Assembly: GCA_017521605.1 (NCBI GenBank)
Contig: JAFXCD010000002.1
Location: 37,816 to 101,815 of the forward strand
DNA: 64,000 bases
Direction: 5' to 3'
Origin: Lachnospiraceae bacterium
Lineage (GTDB): Bacteria > Bacillota > Clostridia > Lachnospirales > Lachnospiraceae
Part shown: positions 1 through 8,418 of the stretch, in pieces
Position numbering within the stretch: position 1 is the stretch's first letter
Layout: each line of letters opens with the position of its first letter
The notes under the pieces: model-generated
The model's database searches: none
Told to the model about the DNA's origin: nothing
Seen by the model: only the letters and a program-made list of their open reading frames with translations
Position numbers and translations under genes: made by a program

Positions 1-254
1 GTAAAAGTGGCTCTAGGCACATCATTGGATTTACGATTAATACAATATTTACAGTCATAGGTACACTCATTAGACATCAAAATCTTTAGTAAAGAAATAC
101 AACGACCATCTCCTGCAAAGCTATGGCAAATACCTGCTTTATGACAACTGCCCATATCCTTTCCATTCCCTTTACGTTCTACACCACTGGAAGAGCAACT
201 CACATCATATTTAGCTGCATCTGAAAGGATTTCCAGTTTCTCCATAATAGACAT
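1..254 (-). CDS. Radical SAM protein, putative DNA modification/repair (N-terminal part, runs off window)
   Basis: This is the first 84 codons of a minus-strand gene that leaves the window at base 1. The translation begins MSIMEKLEILSDAAKYDVSC and continues with a Cys-rich stretch, GICHSF, DGRCISLLKILMSNECTYDCKYC, and ends at NRKSNDVPRATF. The CxxxCxxC iron-sulfur motif of radical SAM enzymes is visible in ECTYDCKYC. The N-terminal pattern matches what I know of the family annotated as putative DNA modification/repair radical SAM protein, often found beside a uracil-DNA-glycosylase-like gene. The ATG at 252-254 has an AAGGAA ribosome site. Two LexA-like boxes in the promoter agree with a repair role, but the reaction is not known to me. 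Confidence 0.8.
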   Translation of the reverse strand, partial: MSIMEKLEILSDAAKYDVSCSSSGVERKGNGKDMGSCHKAGICHSFAGDGRCISLLKILMSNECTYDCKYCINRKSNDVPRATF

Positions 255-349
255 TGTTCCTTGCCGAAAGGAAGCTATTACTGTCCTGTCATCCTCTATT
301 CTATTTTGCAAAACCATCTCATTTCCTGCCACTTCTCACACCTCATTTG

Positions 350-389
350 CGAACATTTGTTCTTTTATTCAGAATAGCACATATGTTCG
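350..389. promoter_or_regulatory. Two LexA (SOS) boxes
   Basis: CGAACATTTGTTCT at 350-363 and AGCACATATGTTCG at 376-389 each match the Gram-positive LexA/DinR box CGAACATATGTTCG at 12 of 14 positions. The second lies between the -35 and -10 boxes of the radical SAM promoter and the first lies just downstream of the -10. Both would block transcription when occupied, so SOS control is inferred. Confidence 0.65.
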
Positions 390-399
390 ATATTTTCAA
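371..399 (-). promoter_or_regulatory. Sigma-A promoter of the radical SAM gene
   Basis: On the minus strand a -35 box TTGAAA (394-399) and a -10 box TATTCT (371-376) are separated by 17 bp. The promoter faces the radical SAM gene, whose ATG is about 115 bases downstream. The spacer carries a LexA-like box. Confidence 0.65.
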
Positions 400-422
400 G
401 TATATTTTGTGCAAAAAACCTC

Positions 423-451
423 TTGCAAAATCCTGCAAAAAGAGGTTAAAT
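423..451 (+). promoter_or_regulatory. Possible promoter of asnA
   Basis: TTGCAA (423-428) and TTAAAT (446-451) with a 17-bp spacer lie about 75 bases ahead of the asnA start. Both boxes are imperfect, so this is tentative. No T-box or other leader structure was recognised between here and the gene. Confidence 0.35.
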
Positions 452-528
452 AGATAAATGGAGCGGAATAAATTTTGCGTGTTCCGTTTTTGAAATTTAC
501 GTTCGCAAGCGTAAGAAGGGTTTTCAGC

Positions 529-1539
529 ATGGCAAAACCATCTATACCCAAGGATTACAAATCAAGCTTAAATTTATATGAAACACAGGTTGCTATCAAA
601 ACCGTAAAGGATTTCTTTCAGGATTTGTTGGCCGACCGTCTGAATTTACTTCGTGTATCTGCGCCCCTATTCGTAGATCCCGCATCCGGACTTAACGACA
701 ACTTAAATGGTATCGAGCGTCCTGTTCGTTTTGATATCAAGGAGCAGAATGCTCGTGATGCAGAAATCGTACAGTCCCTGGCAAAGTGGAAGCGCTACGC
801 ACTGAAAAAATACGGTTTTTCTGCAGGTGAAGGTCTTTACACAGATATGAGTGCCATCCGTCGTGACGAAGTGGTGGACAATATCCATTCCATCTATGTG
901 GATCAGTGGGATTGGGAAAAGGTAATCACTCGTGAAGAACGTACCTTAGAAACTTTGATGAATACTGTACGTGATGTGTATAAGGTCTTAAGAAAAACAG
1001 AGAAATATCTGGCTATCGAATATGATTATATCCAAGAAATTCTCCCCAGAGATATTTTCTTCATTACCACTCAGGAACTGGCAGATATGTTCCCGGACCA
1101 TACTCCCAAGGAGAGAGAATACTACATAACCAAGGCAAAGGGGGCTGTATGCCTGATGCAGATTGGTGATAAATTAAATAGCGGTGAACCCCATGACGGA
1201 CGTGCACCGGACTATGATGACTGGTCCATGAATGCGGATATTCTGGTATACTATCCTGTATTGGATATCGCTCTGGAGCTTTCCTCCATGGGGGTACGTG
1301 TGGATAAAACTGCCTTGCTTAGCCAGCTGGAAAAGGCAGGCTGTCAGGATCGTGAATCCCTTCCCTTCCAGCAGTCCATTATCAATGAAGATGTTCCCTT
1401 CACCATTGGTGGCGGTATCGGACAGTCCCGAATTTGTATGTTCTTTTTACGTAAGGCTCACATTGGTGAGGTACAGTGCTCTCTTTGGCCTGACGAACTG
1501 ATGAAGGAAGCCGAAGAAACCGGATTACAGTTATTATAA
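529..1539 (+). CDS. asnA: Aspartate-ammonia ligase (asparagine synthetase A)
   Basis: AsnA makes asparagine from aspartate, ammonia and ATP (giving AMP and PPi) in the cytosol. The 336-residue product fits the roughly 330-residue AsnA family, which is related to class II aminoacyl-tRNA synthetases. Family sequences visible include QVAIKTVKDFFQ near the N-terminus, RVSAPLF, YVDQWDWEKVI and the C-terminal class II-like motif FTIGGGIGQSR. An in-frame TTG at 475 would add 18 residues, but the ATG at 529 starts the family-typical MAKPSIPKDY and has AGAAGGG nine bases ahead, so I chose it. The gene stands alone and ends at a strong terminator. Confidence 0.95.
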   Translation: MAKPSIPKDYKSSLNLYETQVAIKTVKDFFQDLLADRLNLLRVSAPLFVDPASGLNDNLNGIERPVRFDIKEQNARDAEIVQSLAKWKRYALKKYGFSAGEGLYTDMSAIRRDEVVDNIHSIYVDQWDWEKVITREERTLETLMNTVRDVYKVLRKTEKYLAIEYDYIQEILPRDIFFITTQELADMFPDHTPKEREYYITKAKGAVCLMQIGDKLNSGEPHDGRAPDYDDWSMNADILVYYPVLDIALELSSMGVRVDKTALLSQLEKAGCQDRESLPFQQSIINEDVPFTIGGGIGQSRICMFFLRKAHIGEVQCSLWPDELMKEAEETGLQLL

Positions 1540-1550
1540 ACAGGATAAAA

Positions 1551-1584
1551 AACCTTCCCAAAAATCATCGTGGGAAGGTTTTTT
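1551..1584. terminator. Bidirectional rho-independent terminator
   Basis: AACCTTCCCA (1551-1560) pairs with TGGGAAGGTT (1571-1580) across a 10-base loop. T runs occur on both strands, so it can end asnA from the left and the convergent HAD-CPBP gene from the right. Confidence 0.9.
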
Positions 1585-1588
1585 AATT

Positions 1589-3055
1589 CTACCTTACTTT
1601 TTTCTTCAATGCCAGCATGCCCATAAATACCACACCAACCACCAGGCAGATGATACATACGGGCCAGCTAAATAAAGGGCTGGAGCCGATTCTGTAGGTC
1701 AGTAGATACATAAAGAAGGCTGACATAATATGTATAACCACTGTCAATCTAAAGGAACCAAAATACTCATAGGTATAGCTAAGCAAAAGTCCCAATACAA
1801 AACTATACAATATCATACCTGCTTGCGTCTGATATAATCCAAAAAGCAAAGCTGAACCCAATATGGCCGGCAGAGGCTTCATCTTTTCCCGTAGTCCATT
1901 TTGCAGAATACCTCGAAATACAAGGCTTTCCACCACCGGCAAAATTACCACGGCGCAAAGTATTCCCACAAAGAGAGAAACCCCATCTTGCTTAGTCCAA
2001 AAGCTTCTAAACAAAAGTTTTCTTGCAAATATCATATCATAATACAGTACTTCACGATGGGCAAGTCCTGTCTGATGTAGGAAAGCGGTCATGCCTAAAA
2101 TAATCCCCAAAGAACCTAACAGCAAATACAAAAACTGGCTATTGGTGGCAGGTCGCAAATTCTGTAAATAACGCACATCCTCTCCCCGTCCCAGATACCA
2201 ACGAACCTTTCTACATAACAGCATTCCTACCAGCAAAAATGCAAATGTTGTCACCAGTATATTAATATTGCCATGAAATAATTTTCCGGTCAGAGGATAC
2301 CACTCATGCCCCAGACGCTTTAATATCATCAAAAGCATAACCGGCCCCAGCAATGGTATCATACTACGAAAAAAAGACTCTCCCTCCAGGTCTGAAAACT
2401 CTCTATACAACAGATTCTCCAATTCTCCTACTGTCCTCACTATGTAATCTGCTTTGGCTTCCTTCAATTCTTCGATACTGCCGTATCCATAGCTTACACC
2501 GATGGATTCCACCCCTTGGGCCCTGGCGCCTTCTACATCAAATTTCCTGTCGCCAATCATATAAACCTTATCCCGTTCCACCAAACCGCCTGAAAAGAGC
2601 TGGGAAAGAGCTTCCTGCACCACTTCATCTTTGTTCACTCGGCGTCCGTCCAATTCACTGCCTACTACCACTTCAAAATACTTACGGATTTTGAAATGCT
2701 CCAGGATTCTTTCTACAAATACTGTAGGCTTGCTGGAAGCAACTGCCAGATGCATACCTTTCTTTTTCAAGGTACAAAGCATCTCCCGGACACCAGCATA
2801 AATTTCGTTCTCAAACAGACCGATATCCTGAAAACGCTCTCTGTATTTCGCTACTGCTGCTTCTGCCTGCTTTTCATCCATCTTATAAAACTGCATGAAG
2901 CTGTCCTTCAAAGGAGGACCGATAAAAGGTTCCAGCTTGTCCAAATCAGGCTCCTCAATACCAAAGGAACGTAAGGCATACTGCACACATGTGGTAATCC
3001 CCAGCTTAGGGTCTGTCAAGGTACCATCCAAATCAAACAATAAATACTCTTTCAT
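1589..3055 (-). CDS. HAD-family phosphatase fused to a degenerate CPBP (CAAX protease-like) membrane domain
   Basis: Residues 1-215 are a phosphoglycolate-phosphatase-like HAD domain: motif I DLDGTLT with the nucleophile Asp, motif II near VASSKPT, and motif IV GDRKFDVEGARAQG. Residues about 230-488 are a polytopic membrane region with the layout of the CPBP/Abi family. The family's catalytic signatures look eroded: EExxxR reads ESLVFR, the FxxxH position reads FGLYQ, and HxxxN reads HIMSA. The HAD half is expected to be active on a small phosphate ester of unknown identity; protease activity of the second half is doubtful. The start overlaps the greA stop as TAATG, so it is translationally coupled behind greA. 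Confidence 0.8.
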   Translation of the reverse strand: MKEYLLFDLDGTLTDPKLGITTCVQYALRSFGIEEPDLDKLEPFIGPPLKDSFMQFYKMDEKQAEAAVAKYRERFQDIGLFENEIYAGVREMLCTLKKKGMHLAVASSKPTVFVERILEHFKIRKYFEVVVGSELDGRRVNKDEVVQEALSQLFSGGLVERDKVYMIGDRKFDVEGARAQGVESIGVSYGYGSIEELKEAKADYIVRTVGELENLLYREFSDLEGESFFRSMIPLLGPVMLLMILKRLGHEWYPLTGKLFHGNINILVTTFAFLLVGMLLCRKVRWYLGRGEDVRYLQNLRPATNSQFLYLLLGSLGIILGMTAFLHQTGLAHREVLYYDMIFARKLLFRSFWTKQDGVSLFVGILCAVVILPVVESLVFRGILQNGLREKMKPLPAILGSALLFGLYQTQAGMILYSFVLGLLLSYTYEYFGSFRLTVVIHIMSAFFMYLLTYRIGSSPLFSWPVCIICLVVGVVFMGMLALKKKVR

Positions 3056-3555
3056 TAAAAGCTCCTTATCTGATCATCATCACCATCTGTATTTTCAATC
3101 TTTACTATCTTCACATCATAGCCGATTGTATCATTTACCTGTACATGCACCACGTCTCCCACTTTATGGTGCATGAGCGCCTTACCCAAAGGAGATTCAT
3201 TGGTAATCAGTCCTGCCAGGGAATTGCTACGGACAGTGGTTACAATCTTGTAAACCTCTGTGGTACCATCATCCACAAACTCAACCGTCACCGTATTGTT
3301 CATTCCCACCTCATCCTCTGCAGACTCGTCAGAAATAATCTGAGCAGTACGAATCATACGGTCCAGATAGCGGATACGGCTTTCATTCTGATTCTTGGCC
3401 TTTTTCGCTGCATAGTACTCGAAGTTTTCACTTAAATCACCATGAGACCTGGCCTCCTTCACATCCTCCAAAAGCTGAGGACGTAACACTAATTTGCGAT
3501 GTTCTATTTCCGCTTCCATCTTGGCGATGTCCTGGGCTGTTAATTTATCAAACAT
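3055..3555 (-). CDS. greA: Transcription elongation factor GreA
   Basis: GreA enters the RNA polymerase secondary channel and stimulates cleavage of backtracked transcripts. The 166-residue protein has the N-terminal coiled coil with the acidic tip GDLSENFEYY (Asp and Glu near residues 40-45), and the C-terminal FKBP-like domain including SPLGKALM and KVGDVVHV. Length and motifs fit the family. GGAGG lies seven bases before the ATG. It is the first gene of a two-gene unit with the HAD-CPBP fusion and lies directly after hsdR, 41 bases away. Confidence 0.95.
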   Translation of the reverse strand: MFDKLTAQDIAKMEAEIEHRKLVLRPQLLEDVKEARSHGDLSENFEYYAAKKAKNQNESRIRYLDRMIRTAQIISDESAEDEVGMNNTVTVEFVDDGTTEVYKIVTTVRSNSLAGLITNESPLGKALMHHKVGDVVHVQVNDTIGYDVKIVKIENTDGDDDQIRSF

Positions 3556-3596
3556 AGGGTTCCTCCAAATCTTACTTTATTTATTATAATCAAACA

Positions 3597-6500
3597 CTAT
3601 TCATACTTGGTTTCTTCCGCAACCATCTTATAACCCTTAGAAGAATAGTCATATTTTACATCCTTCTTAAAGGATATAATATTGCTACTCATCAGTTCAG
3701 CCTGCTTAATTACAATATCAACTGCCCCTTTGGCTTTTTCCGGTGGGTATTTGTATTTACGCAGTAAATGCTTTACTTGCGTTCTCATATAAGCTCTTGC
3801 TGACTCTTTCTTGTCCCAATCCACAGTGCGGCTTCTACGAATCAAATCTGTAAGCTCTTGCGCCATTTCAATGAGAACCTTGTCTTCCATATTGCGAAGA
3901 ACATCCGGGTCTGCTACCAAAGCATCATAGAACGCTAACTCCTCTGTAGTCAGGCCTTTATCCTCTCCGGCATAATACGCCTCTGTCATTTCCTTGGATA
4001 AATTCAACAACTCTTCAATAACTTCAATATTAGTAACCATTCGGTTATTGTACATTTTTAATAAATGTTGCATCTTTTCAGAGAAGAGCTGTGCTTTAAC
4101 AACACCTGTTCTGGCAAATACACGAATGTTATCTTCCAATAAATTACGGAGCATTTCTGCCGCAATATTCTTATGCTTCATGCTACGAATCTTAGCCATG
4201 TACTCATCCGACAAAATAGATATCTCCGGATTCTTCTGCCCAGTCTGTGCAAAGATATTATACACACCATCCTGCTCAATAGCCTGTTCCAGCATTTTCA
4301 TAATATGCGCATTCATTTCATTCTTCGTCATGCCACCAGTACGTGTAATCTTACATAATCCAGCTTTGATACTTTTGAAGAATTCAATTTCGCGCTTTGT
4401 CTGAATATCAAGCAAACTACGGCATAAGGTTTCCGCTTGGCTAAGTGCTGTCGCTTCACGGACAAATGCTTTCTTCTCGTCTTCTTCGAACCCCAAGGCA
4501 AAGTTTACACCCCTTGCAATTACATCCAAACGAGCTGAATCTGAATCTCCAAAGAAGGCTGAATAGTCGAATCCATAGAAGAAGTCCCTCATAGTTTCCA
4601 ACTTACCCATTGCTATCGCATATGCAACCGCCAAATCCGGCACCTTATCTTGGTCGCGCTTCGTATACTGGCTTAATGCATTCTTCAGTTCTGCAGCCAT
4701 TCCGATATAATCAACTACCAGACCAGCCTCTTTATCCTTATACACACGGTTAACACGAGCAATTGCCTGCATAAGGTTGTGGCCCTTCATTGGCTTGTCT
4801 ATGTACATAGTTGCCATGGACGGAACATCAAATCCGGTTAACCACATATCAACAACGATTGCAATCTTAAAATCACTACCTTCGTCCTTAAATTCAATCA
4901 TGAGGTCATCACGATACTTTTTGTTGCCAATAATATCATGCCAATCGTCATCATCTTGGTTACTTGCCGTCAATACCACCTTAACCTTTTTCTCCCACTC
5001 GGGACGCTTGCTAAGCAAAGTCTTATATAGATTAATTGCAATTCTGCGAGACATACAGACAATCATTGCCTTACCGGTCAATACATATTGCCTATCCTCA
5101 TAATGTGCAATAATATCATCTGCTAACAAATTCAGGCGTTCCTTAGAACCTACAATCGCTTCAATATTTCCCAAATCAGACTTGGACTTTTCAATTACCA
5201 GGGATGATTCTGTTTCTGCTAATCTATCATATTCTGCATCGATTTTCTTCAGCAATTCTTCATTCAGCTTGATTTTAGCAGTTCTATTTTCATAATAAAT
5301 CGGGACGGTTGCTCCATCCTCAACAGCCTGCGTCATATCATAAATATCAATATAATCACCAAATACCTCTACCGTTGATTTATCATTAAATTCAATAGGG
5401 GTTCCGGTAAAACCAATGAATGTAGCGTTCGGCAAGGAATCACGCATATACTTGGCCATTCCATACTTCCACTCACCTGTTTCTCTATCCAGCTTTCCTT
5501 CCAAACCATACTGAGAGCGATGAGCCTCATCTGCCATAAAAATAATATTGCTACGTTCACTCAGAACTTCACTGCTCTCTTCAAACTTCTGAATCGTTGT
5601 AAAAATAATACCTCCGGCTTTTACCTTCAACAATTCTTTCAGATGCTCACGGCTTTCTGCCTGCTTCGGTGTTTGACGGAGCATCATCTTGGAACATGAA
5701 CAGAATGTGCCATAAAGCTGCGCATCCAAATCGTTACGGTCTGTTAATACAACAATGGTCGGATTGTTAAACTCCGGATTCCTTACAATGCATCCAGTGT
5801 AGAAAACCATAGAGAAACTCTTACCACTTCCCTGCGTATGCCATACAACACCGACTTTATTGCTTCCCTCGGCAAGTGCCTTTGAAGTACGCTCTACCGC
5901 CTTTCTTACTGCAAAGTACTGATGATATCCGGCAAGCACTTTGACCATCTTTCCTTCAGAATCTTTAAACAGAATAAAATTCTGGATGAGATCCAATAAT
6001 CTTTCCTTCGGAAATACACCGTTCAGAAGAACAGAAAAGTAATTTACATCACTTGTTCCCGGATTTTCTCCATTTTCAGATTTCCAAACCATATATCTGG
6101 TAAAGTCTGATGTAATCGTACCGATGCGTGTATCCAATCCGTCACTAATCACATTGAATGCATTATAATGAAACAGGCTTGGAATATCCAACTGATAATT
6201 CTTAACCTGCTTATATGCATTTTCAACCGTTGTGTCTGCATTAGTCATATTCTTAAGTTCAAACAGAACCATCGGAATACCATTAATAAAAACAAGCACA
6301 TCCGGCCTCTTGTTCTTATACTCAATAATTGTATACTGATTGATGACTTTAAAATCATTAGCATCTGGATTTTCAAAATCAATCAGTTTTACAGTATATG
6401 TCTTATTTTCTGTACCGTCTCGATAAGGAACAGGCACGCCTTCTATCAAATACTTATGAAAGGCTGCGTTTAGTTCTTCTAATTTTAGGAGTCCTAAATT

Positions 6501-6698
6501 CTTAATCGCTTTATAGGCCTCCTCCAAAATAGACATAGTGATGCCGGGATTAATCTTAAGCAGCGCTGCTTCAAAATAATCCTTTAATAGCACCTCATGG
6601 TAATCACGTTCAATATCCGGTCCATAAAGATAATCATACCCTTTTCCTTGCAGTTCTAATATTATGACCTGCTCCAAGGTATTTTCATTAATCGGCAA
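3597..6698 (-). CDS. hsdR: Type I restriction enzyme R subunit (HsdR)
   Basis: HsdR is the ATP-dependent translocase and endonuclease of the type I restriction complex. The 1033-residue protein carries the N-terminal PD-(D/E)xK nuclease (Asp133 in RPDVLVF, Glu147 and Lys149 in FELKN), Walker A GSGKS at 290-294, the DEAH box at 390-393, and helicase motifs such as FTGTPIEF and ARVNRVYKDKEAG. All key residues are present, so it should be functional. The start is a TTG with AAAGGA ten bases ahead. It is the last gene of the minus-strand hsd locus, separated from hsdS by HEPN-like genes and the recombinase cassette. Confidence 0.95.
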   Translation of the reverse strand: MPINENTLEQVIILELQGKGYDYLYGPDIERDYHEVLLKDYFEAALLKINPGITMSILEEAYKAIKNLGLLKLEELNAAFHKYLIEGVPVPYRDGTENKTYTVKLIDFENPDANDFKVINQYTIIEYKNKRPDVLVFINGIPMVLFELKNMTNADTTVENAYKQVKNYQLDIPSLFHYNAFNVISDGLDTRIGTITSDFTRYMVWKSENGENPGTSDVNYFSVLLNGVFPKERLLDLIQNFILFKDSEGKMVKVLAGYHQYFAVRKAVERTSKALAEGSNKVGVVWHTQGSGKSFSMVFYTGCIVRNPEFNNPTIVVLTDRNDLDAQLYGTFCSCSKMMLRQTPKQAESREHLKELLKVKAGGIIFTTIQKFEESSEVLSERSNIIFMADEAHRSQYGLEGKLDRETGEWKYGMAKYMRDSLPNATFIGFTGTPIEFNDKSTVEVFGDYIDIYDMTQAVEDGATVPIYYENRTAKIKLNEELLKKIDAEYDRLAETESSLVIEKSKSDLGNIEAIVGSKERLNLLADDIIAHYEDRQYVLTGKAMIVCMSRRIAINLYKTLLSKRPEWEKKVKVVLTASNQDDDDWHDIIGNKKYRDDLMIEFKDEGSDFKIAIVVDMWLTGFDVPSMATMYIDKPMKGHNLMQAIARVNRVYKDKEAGLVVDYIGMAAELKNALSQYTKRDQDKVPDLAVAYAIAMGKLETMRDFFYGFDYSAFFGDSDSARLDVIARGVNFALGFEEDEKKAFVREATALSQAETLCRSLLDIQTKREIEFFKSIKAGLCKITRTGGMTKNEMNAHIMKMLEQAIEQDGVYNIFAQTGQKNPEISILSDEYMAKIRSMKHKNIAAEMLRNLLEDNIRVFARTGVVKAQLFSEKMQHLLKMYNNRMVTNIEVIEELLNLSKEMTEAYYAGEDKGLTTEELAFYDALVADPDVLRNMEDKVLIEMAQELTDLIRRSRTVDWDKKESARAYMRTQVKHLLRKYKYPPEKAKGAVDIVIKQAELMSSNIISFKKDVKYDYSSKGYKMVAEETKYE

Positions 6699-6731
6699 TC
6701 AAATCACATCCTTTCATCTCATTTTGTCTAT

Positions 6732-7403
6732 CTATAACTTATCTCTATGATATGCTATAATTCTCAATCGCTCTGTAAACTTTGCAAAACGTTCTACTAA
6801 CACATTTGCAAACTCAAAAACTTCCGATACTCTCAAAGGCATAAAGACTGTATCATCATCATGTCGTGTTGATGTCCACAAACGTTCATAAAAATCATAT
6901 TCACCCTTAATAGGTGGATATTTCTCAAATCGAATAATATGGTTAGGTCTCATCGGAATATCTGCAAATCTTGTTTTTTTACTATCTGGTTCTTTCAAAT
7001 TAACTGGATGTGCGCCGAAAATGGCACGAAGTTCCTTAAAATATCCTCTGTCATCTAGTTTTGAATAAAGAGCGGGTTTATTAACAAATATCTCTTTCTC
7101 TGATAGGTTCTCTGTTTTCTTTGTATTATATAAAACTCGATAGATTTGGTCCGTTGCTTCTAGCAGTATATCTACATAGAATATCAATAAAAGCAAATCA
7201 CTTGTTTGTAGTTCTGCCACTTTATCATAATCCCGTCTATTTAGTTCCACTATGACTTCTCGACTCCATATGATGCCTGCATGAACAGCATTTGCCTTAT
7301 ATCCATTGTCGTCTTTCTTAAGGTAATAACAGATCCTTCCATCCAATAATCGATCAGAGAACTTTTTTGCAAACAGTTCCAAGTCTTTTGTATCTAAATA
7401 CAT
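6732..7403 (-). CDS. Hypothetical protein with HEPN-like motif, within the hsd locus
   Basis: I do not recognise the 223-residue product as a named family. It is mostly helical by composition, with a hydrophobic helix DLLLLIFYVDILLEA (about 69-83) and the sequence RAIFGAHPVNL (126-136). The Arg126-x5-His132 spacing fits the RxxxxxH active motif of HEPN ribonucleases, which often occur in abortive-infection and toxin modules. AGGAG precedes the ATG. It lies 33 bases upstream of hsdR, so it is co-transcribed with the restriction genes. A HEPN assignment from one motif is an inference. Confidence 0.6.
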   Translation of the reverse strand: MYLDTKDLELFAKKFSDRLLDGRICYYLKKDDNGYKANAVHAGIIWSREVIVELNRRDYDKVAELQTSDLLLLIFYVDILLEATDQIYRVLYNTKKTENLSEKEIFVNKPALYSKLDDRGYFKELRAIFGAHPVNLKEPDSKKTRFADIPMRPNHIIRFEKYPPIKGEYDFYERLWTSTRHDDDTVFMPLRVSEVFEFANVLVERFAKFTERLRIIAYHRDKL

Positions 7404-7441
7404 TTATATCTCCTATAAATTAACTGCTCATCAAACAATTT

Positions 7442-8014
7442 TTAATTGTAAAGTGCCAATAATTCACCTCGCAATGTCATATCTTGTAGACCAACACTTA
7501 TCCCAGATATACTATTCACGCTCTTGTCATTAACAACACTACAAATATTATTGAATTCTTTACACATTATATCTAATAAATCACTCAAATCAGATATTTC
7601 AATTCTACTATCGCTTCTAGTCATATCTACATGTGCCAGAAATTCCCTTCTCATTAAATTCAACTTAACTTCAACATCTTTATTTATCTTTGCTTTCTCT
7701 ATCCGTTTATCTTTATTATCGTGCTGTCGTATTTTCTCATTTATTAAATTACGAAATTTAGGAATCGTATTAGCTTTTGGATTCTTATCAAAATATATTT
7801 TCCACAACGTCAACGCCAGTTCCTTTTGTGTGGACCTGACTATATGATTACTAATATGCGGTGCTATATTATATAGTTCAAGTTTCTTTGTTTGTAATTC
7901 CATATACACTTTAAGTATTGAAACATCCTTGTAACACTGCATAATTAGAAAATATAATTCATTGTAATTTCTATATAACTGTTCATCTAAACTTATATAC
8001 ATTGTTTTATCCAT
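7442..8014 (-). CDS. HEPN-like (AbiU2-type) hypothetical protein within the hsd locus
   Basis: The 190-residue helical protein contains RREFLAHVDM at 122-131, giving Arg123-x4-His128. This resembles the RxxxxH catalytic motif of HEPN RNases, and the surrounding charged helices are like the AbiU2-type HEPN proteins linked to phage defence. The ATG lacks a strong ribosome site. It sits 38 bases upstream of the second HEPN-like gene and directly beside a 22-bp direct repeat that marks the edge of the recombinase cassette. Before the cassette arrived it probably followed hsdS. Function is inferred only from motif and context. Confidence 0.6.
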   Translation of the reverse strand: MDKTMYISLDEQLYRNYNELYFLIMQCYKDVSILKVYMELQTKKLELYNIAPHISNHIVRSTQKELALTLWKIYFDKNPKANTIPKFRNLINEKIRQHDNKDKRIEKAKINKDVEVKLNLMRREFLAHVDMTRSDSRIEISDLSDLLDIMCKEFNNICSVVNDKSVNSISGISVGLQDMTLRGELLALYN

Positions 8015-8025
8015 GACTACACCAC

Positions 8026-8047
8026 AAATTAAAATTTATCGTACTAA
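8026..8047. repeat. 22-bp direct repeat, left copy (possible cassette attachment site)
   Basis: These 22 bases, ending TTATCGTACTAA, are repeated exactly at 10933-10954. The two copies flank the recombinase, hsdS' and zinc-ribbon genes. Confidence 0.65.
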
Positions 8048-8407
8048 CTATTTACCACTATTCCTCGCACTTAACCAATTATTAAAACAAATTGGACATC
8101 TTGGCAATCCCTCTGTCACTTCATCAGCTTCCCTTAGTTGTATTAATTTTCTATTGTTCCCCCAACAAGTAGAACAATATTGAATATGTAATTCATCATC
8201 CTTTAGAGTAATATAATTACCGTCTAAATGTCTCTCTATATTTTGCAACTGTTCTAATTCTTTTCTTAACATTCTATTTTCATCTTGAATATCCGAAAGA
8301 GCCAATTTAATATCGATTAACTGGCTTACCATATCCGCATTCTGCGTTTTTTTCGCCTCTTCTATCAAATCTCTAATCAGTTGATAAACATCCATAACTA
8401 CGCTCAT
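8048..8407 (-). CDS. Small coiled-coil zinc-ribbon protein
   Basis: The 119-residue product has an N-terminal helical region (about 8-60), with heptad-like charged and hydrophobic residues in the DIQDENRMLRKELEQLQNIE stretch, and a C-terminal pair of Cys knuckles, YCSTCWG and PRCPICFNN, about 30 residues apart, which together could bind zinc. No enzyme motif is visible. It starts at an ATG with AGGAG nine bases ahead, 11 bases after the hsdS' stop. It is the last gene inside the direct-repeat-bounded cassette. Role unknown; a nucleic-acid or protein adaptor is possible. Confidence 0.65.
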   Translation of the reverse strand: MSVVMDVYQLIRDLIEEAKKTQNADMVSQLIDIKLALSDIQDENRMLRKELEQLQNIERHLDGNYITLKDDELHIQYCSTCWGNNRKLIQLREADEVTEGLPRCPICFNNWLSARNSGK

Positions 8408-8418
8408 ATATTTTTCTC

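Noticed and set aside
254-457. Plus-strand 67-codon ORF ahead of asnA
   Set aside because: It runs antisense across the promoter and LexA boxes of the radical SAM gene, has no ribosome site and resembles no family.
475-528. TTG start for asnA giving 354 residues
   Set aside because: The ATG at 529 has the better ribosome site and begins the conserved family N-terminus.
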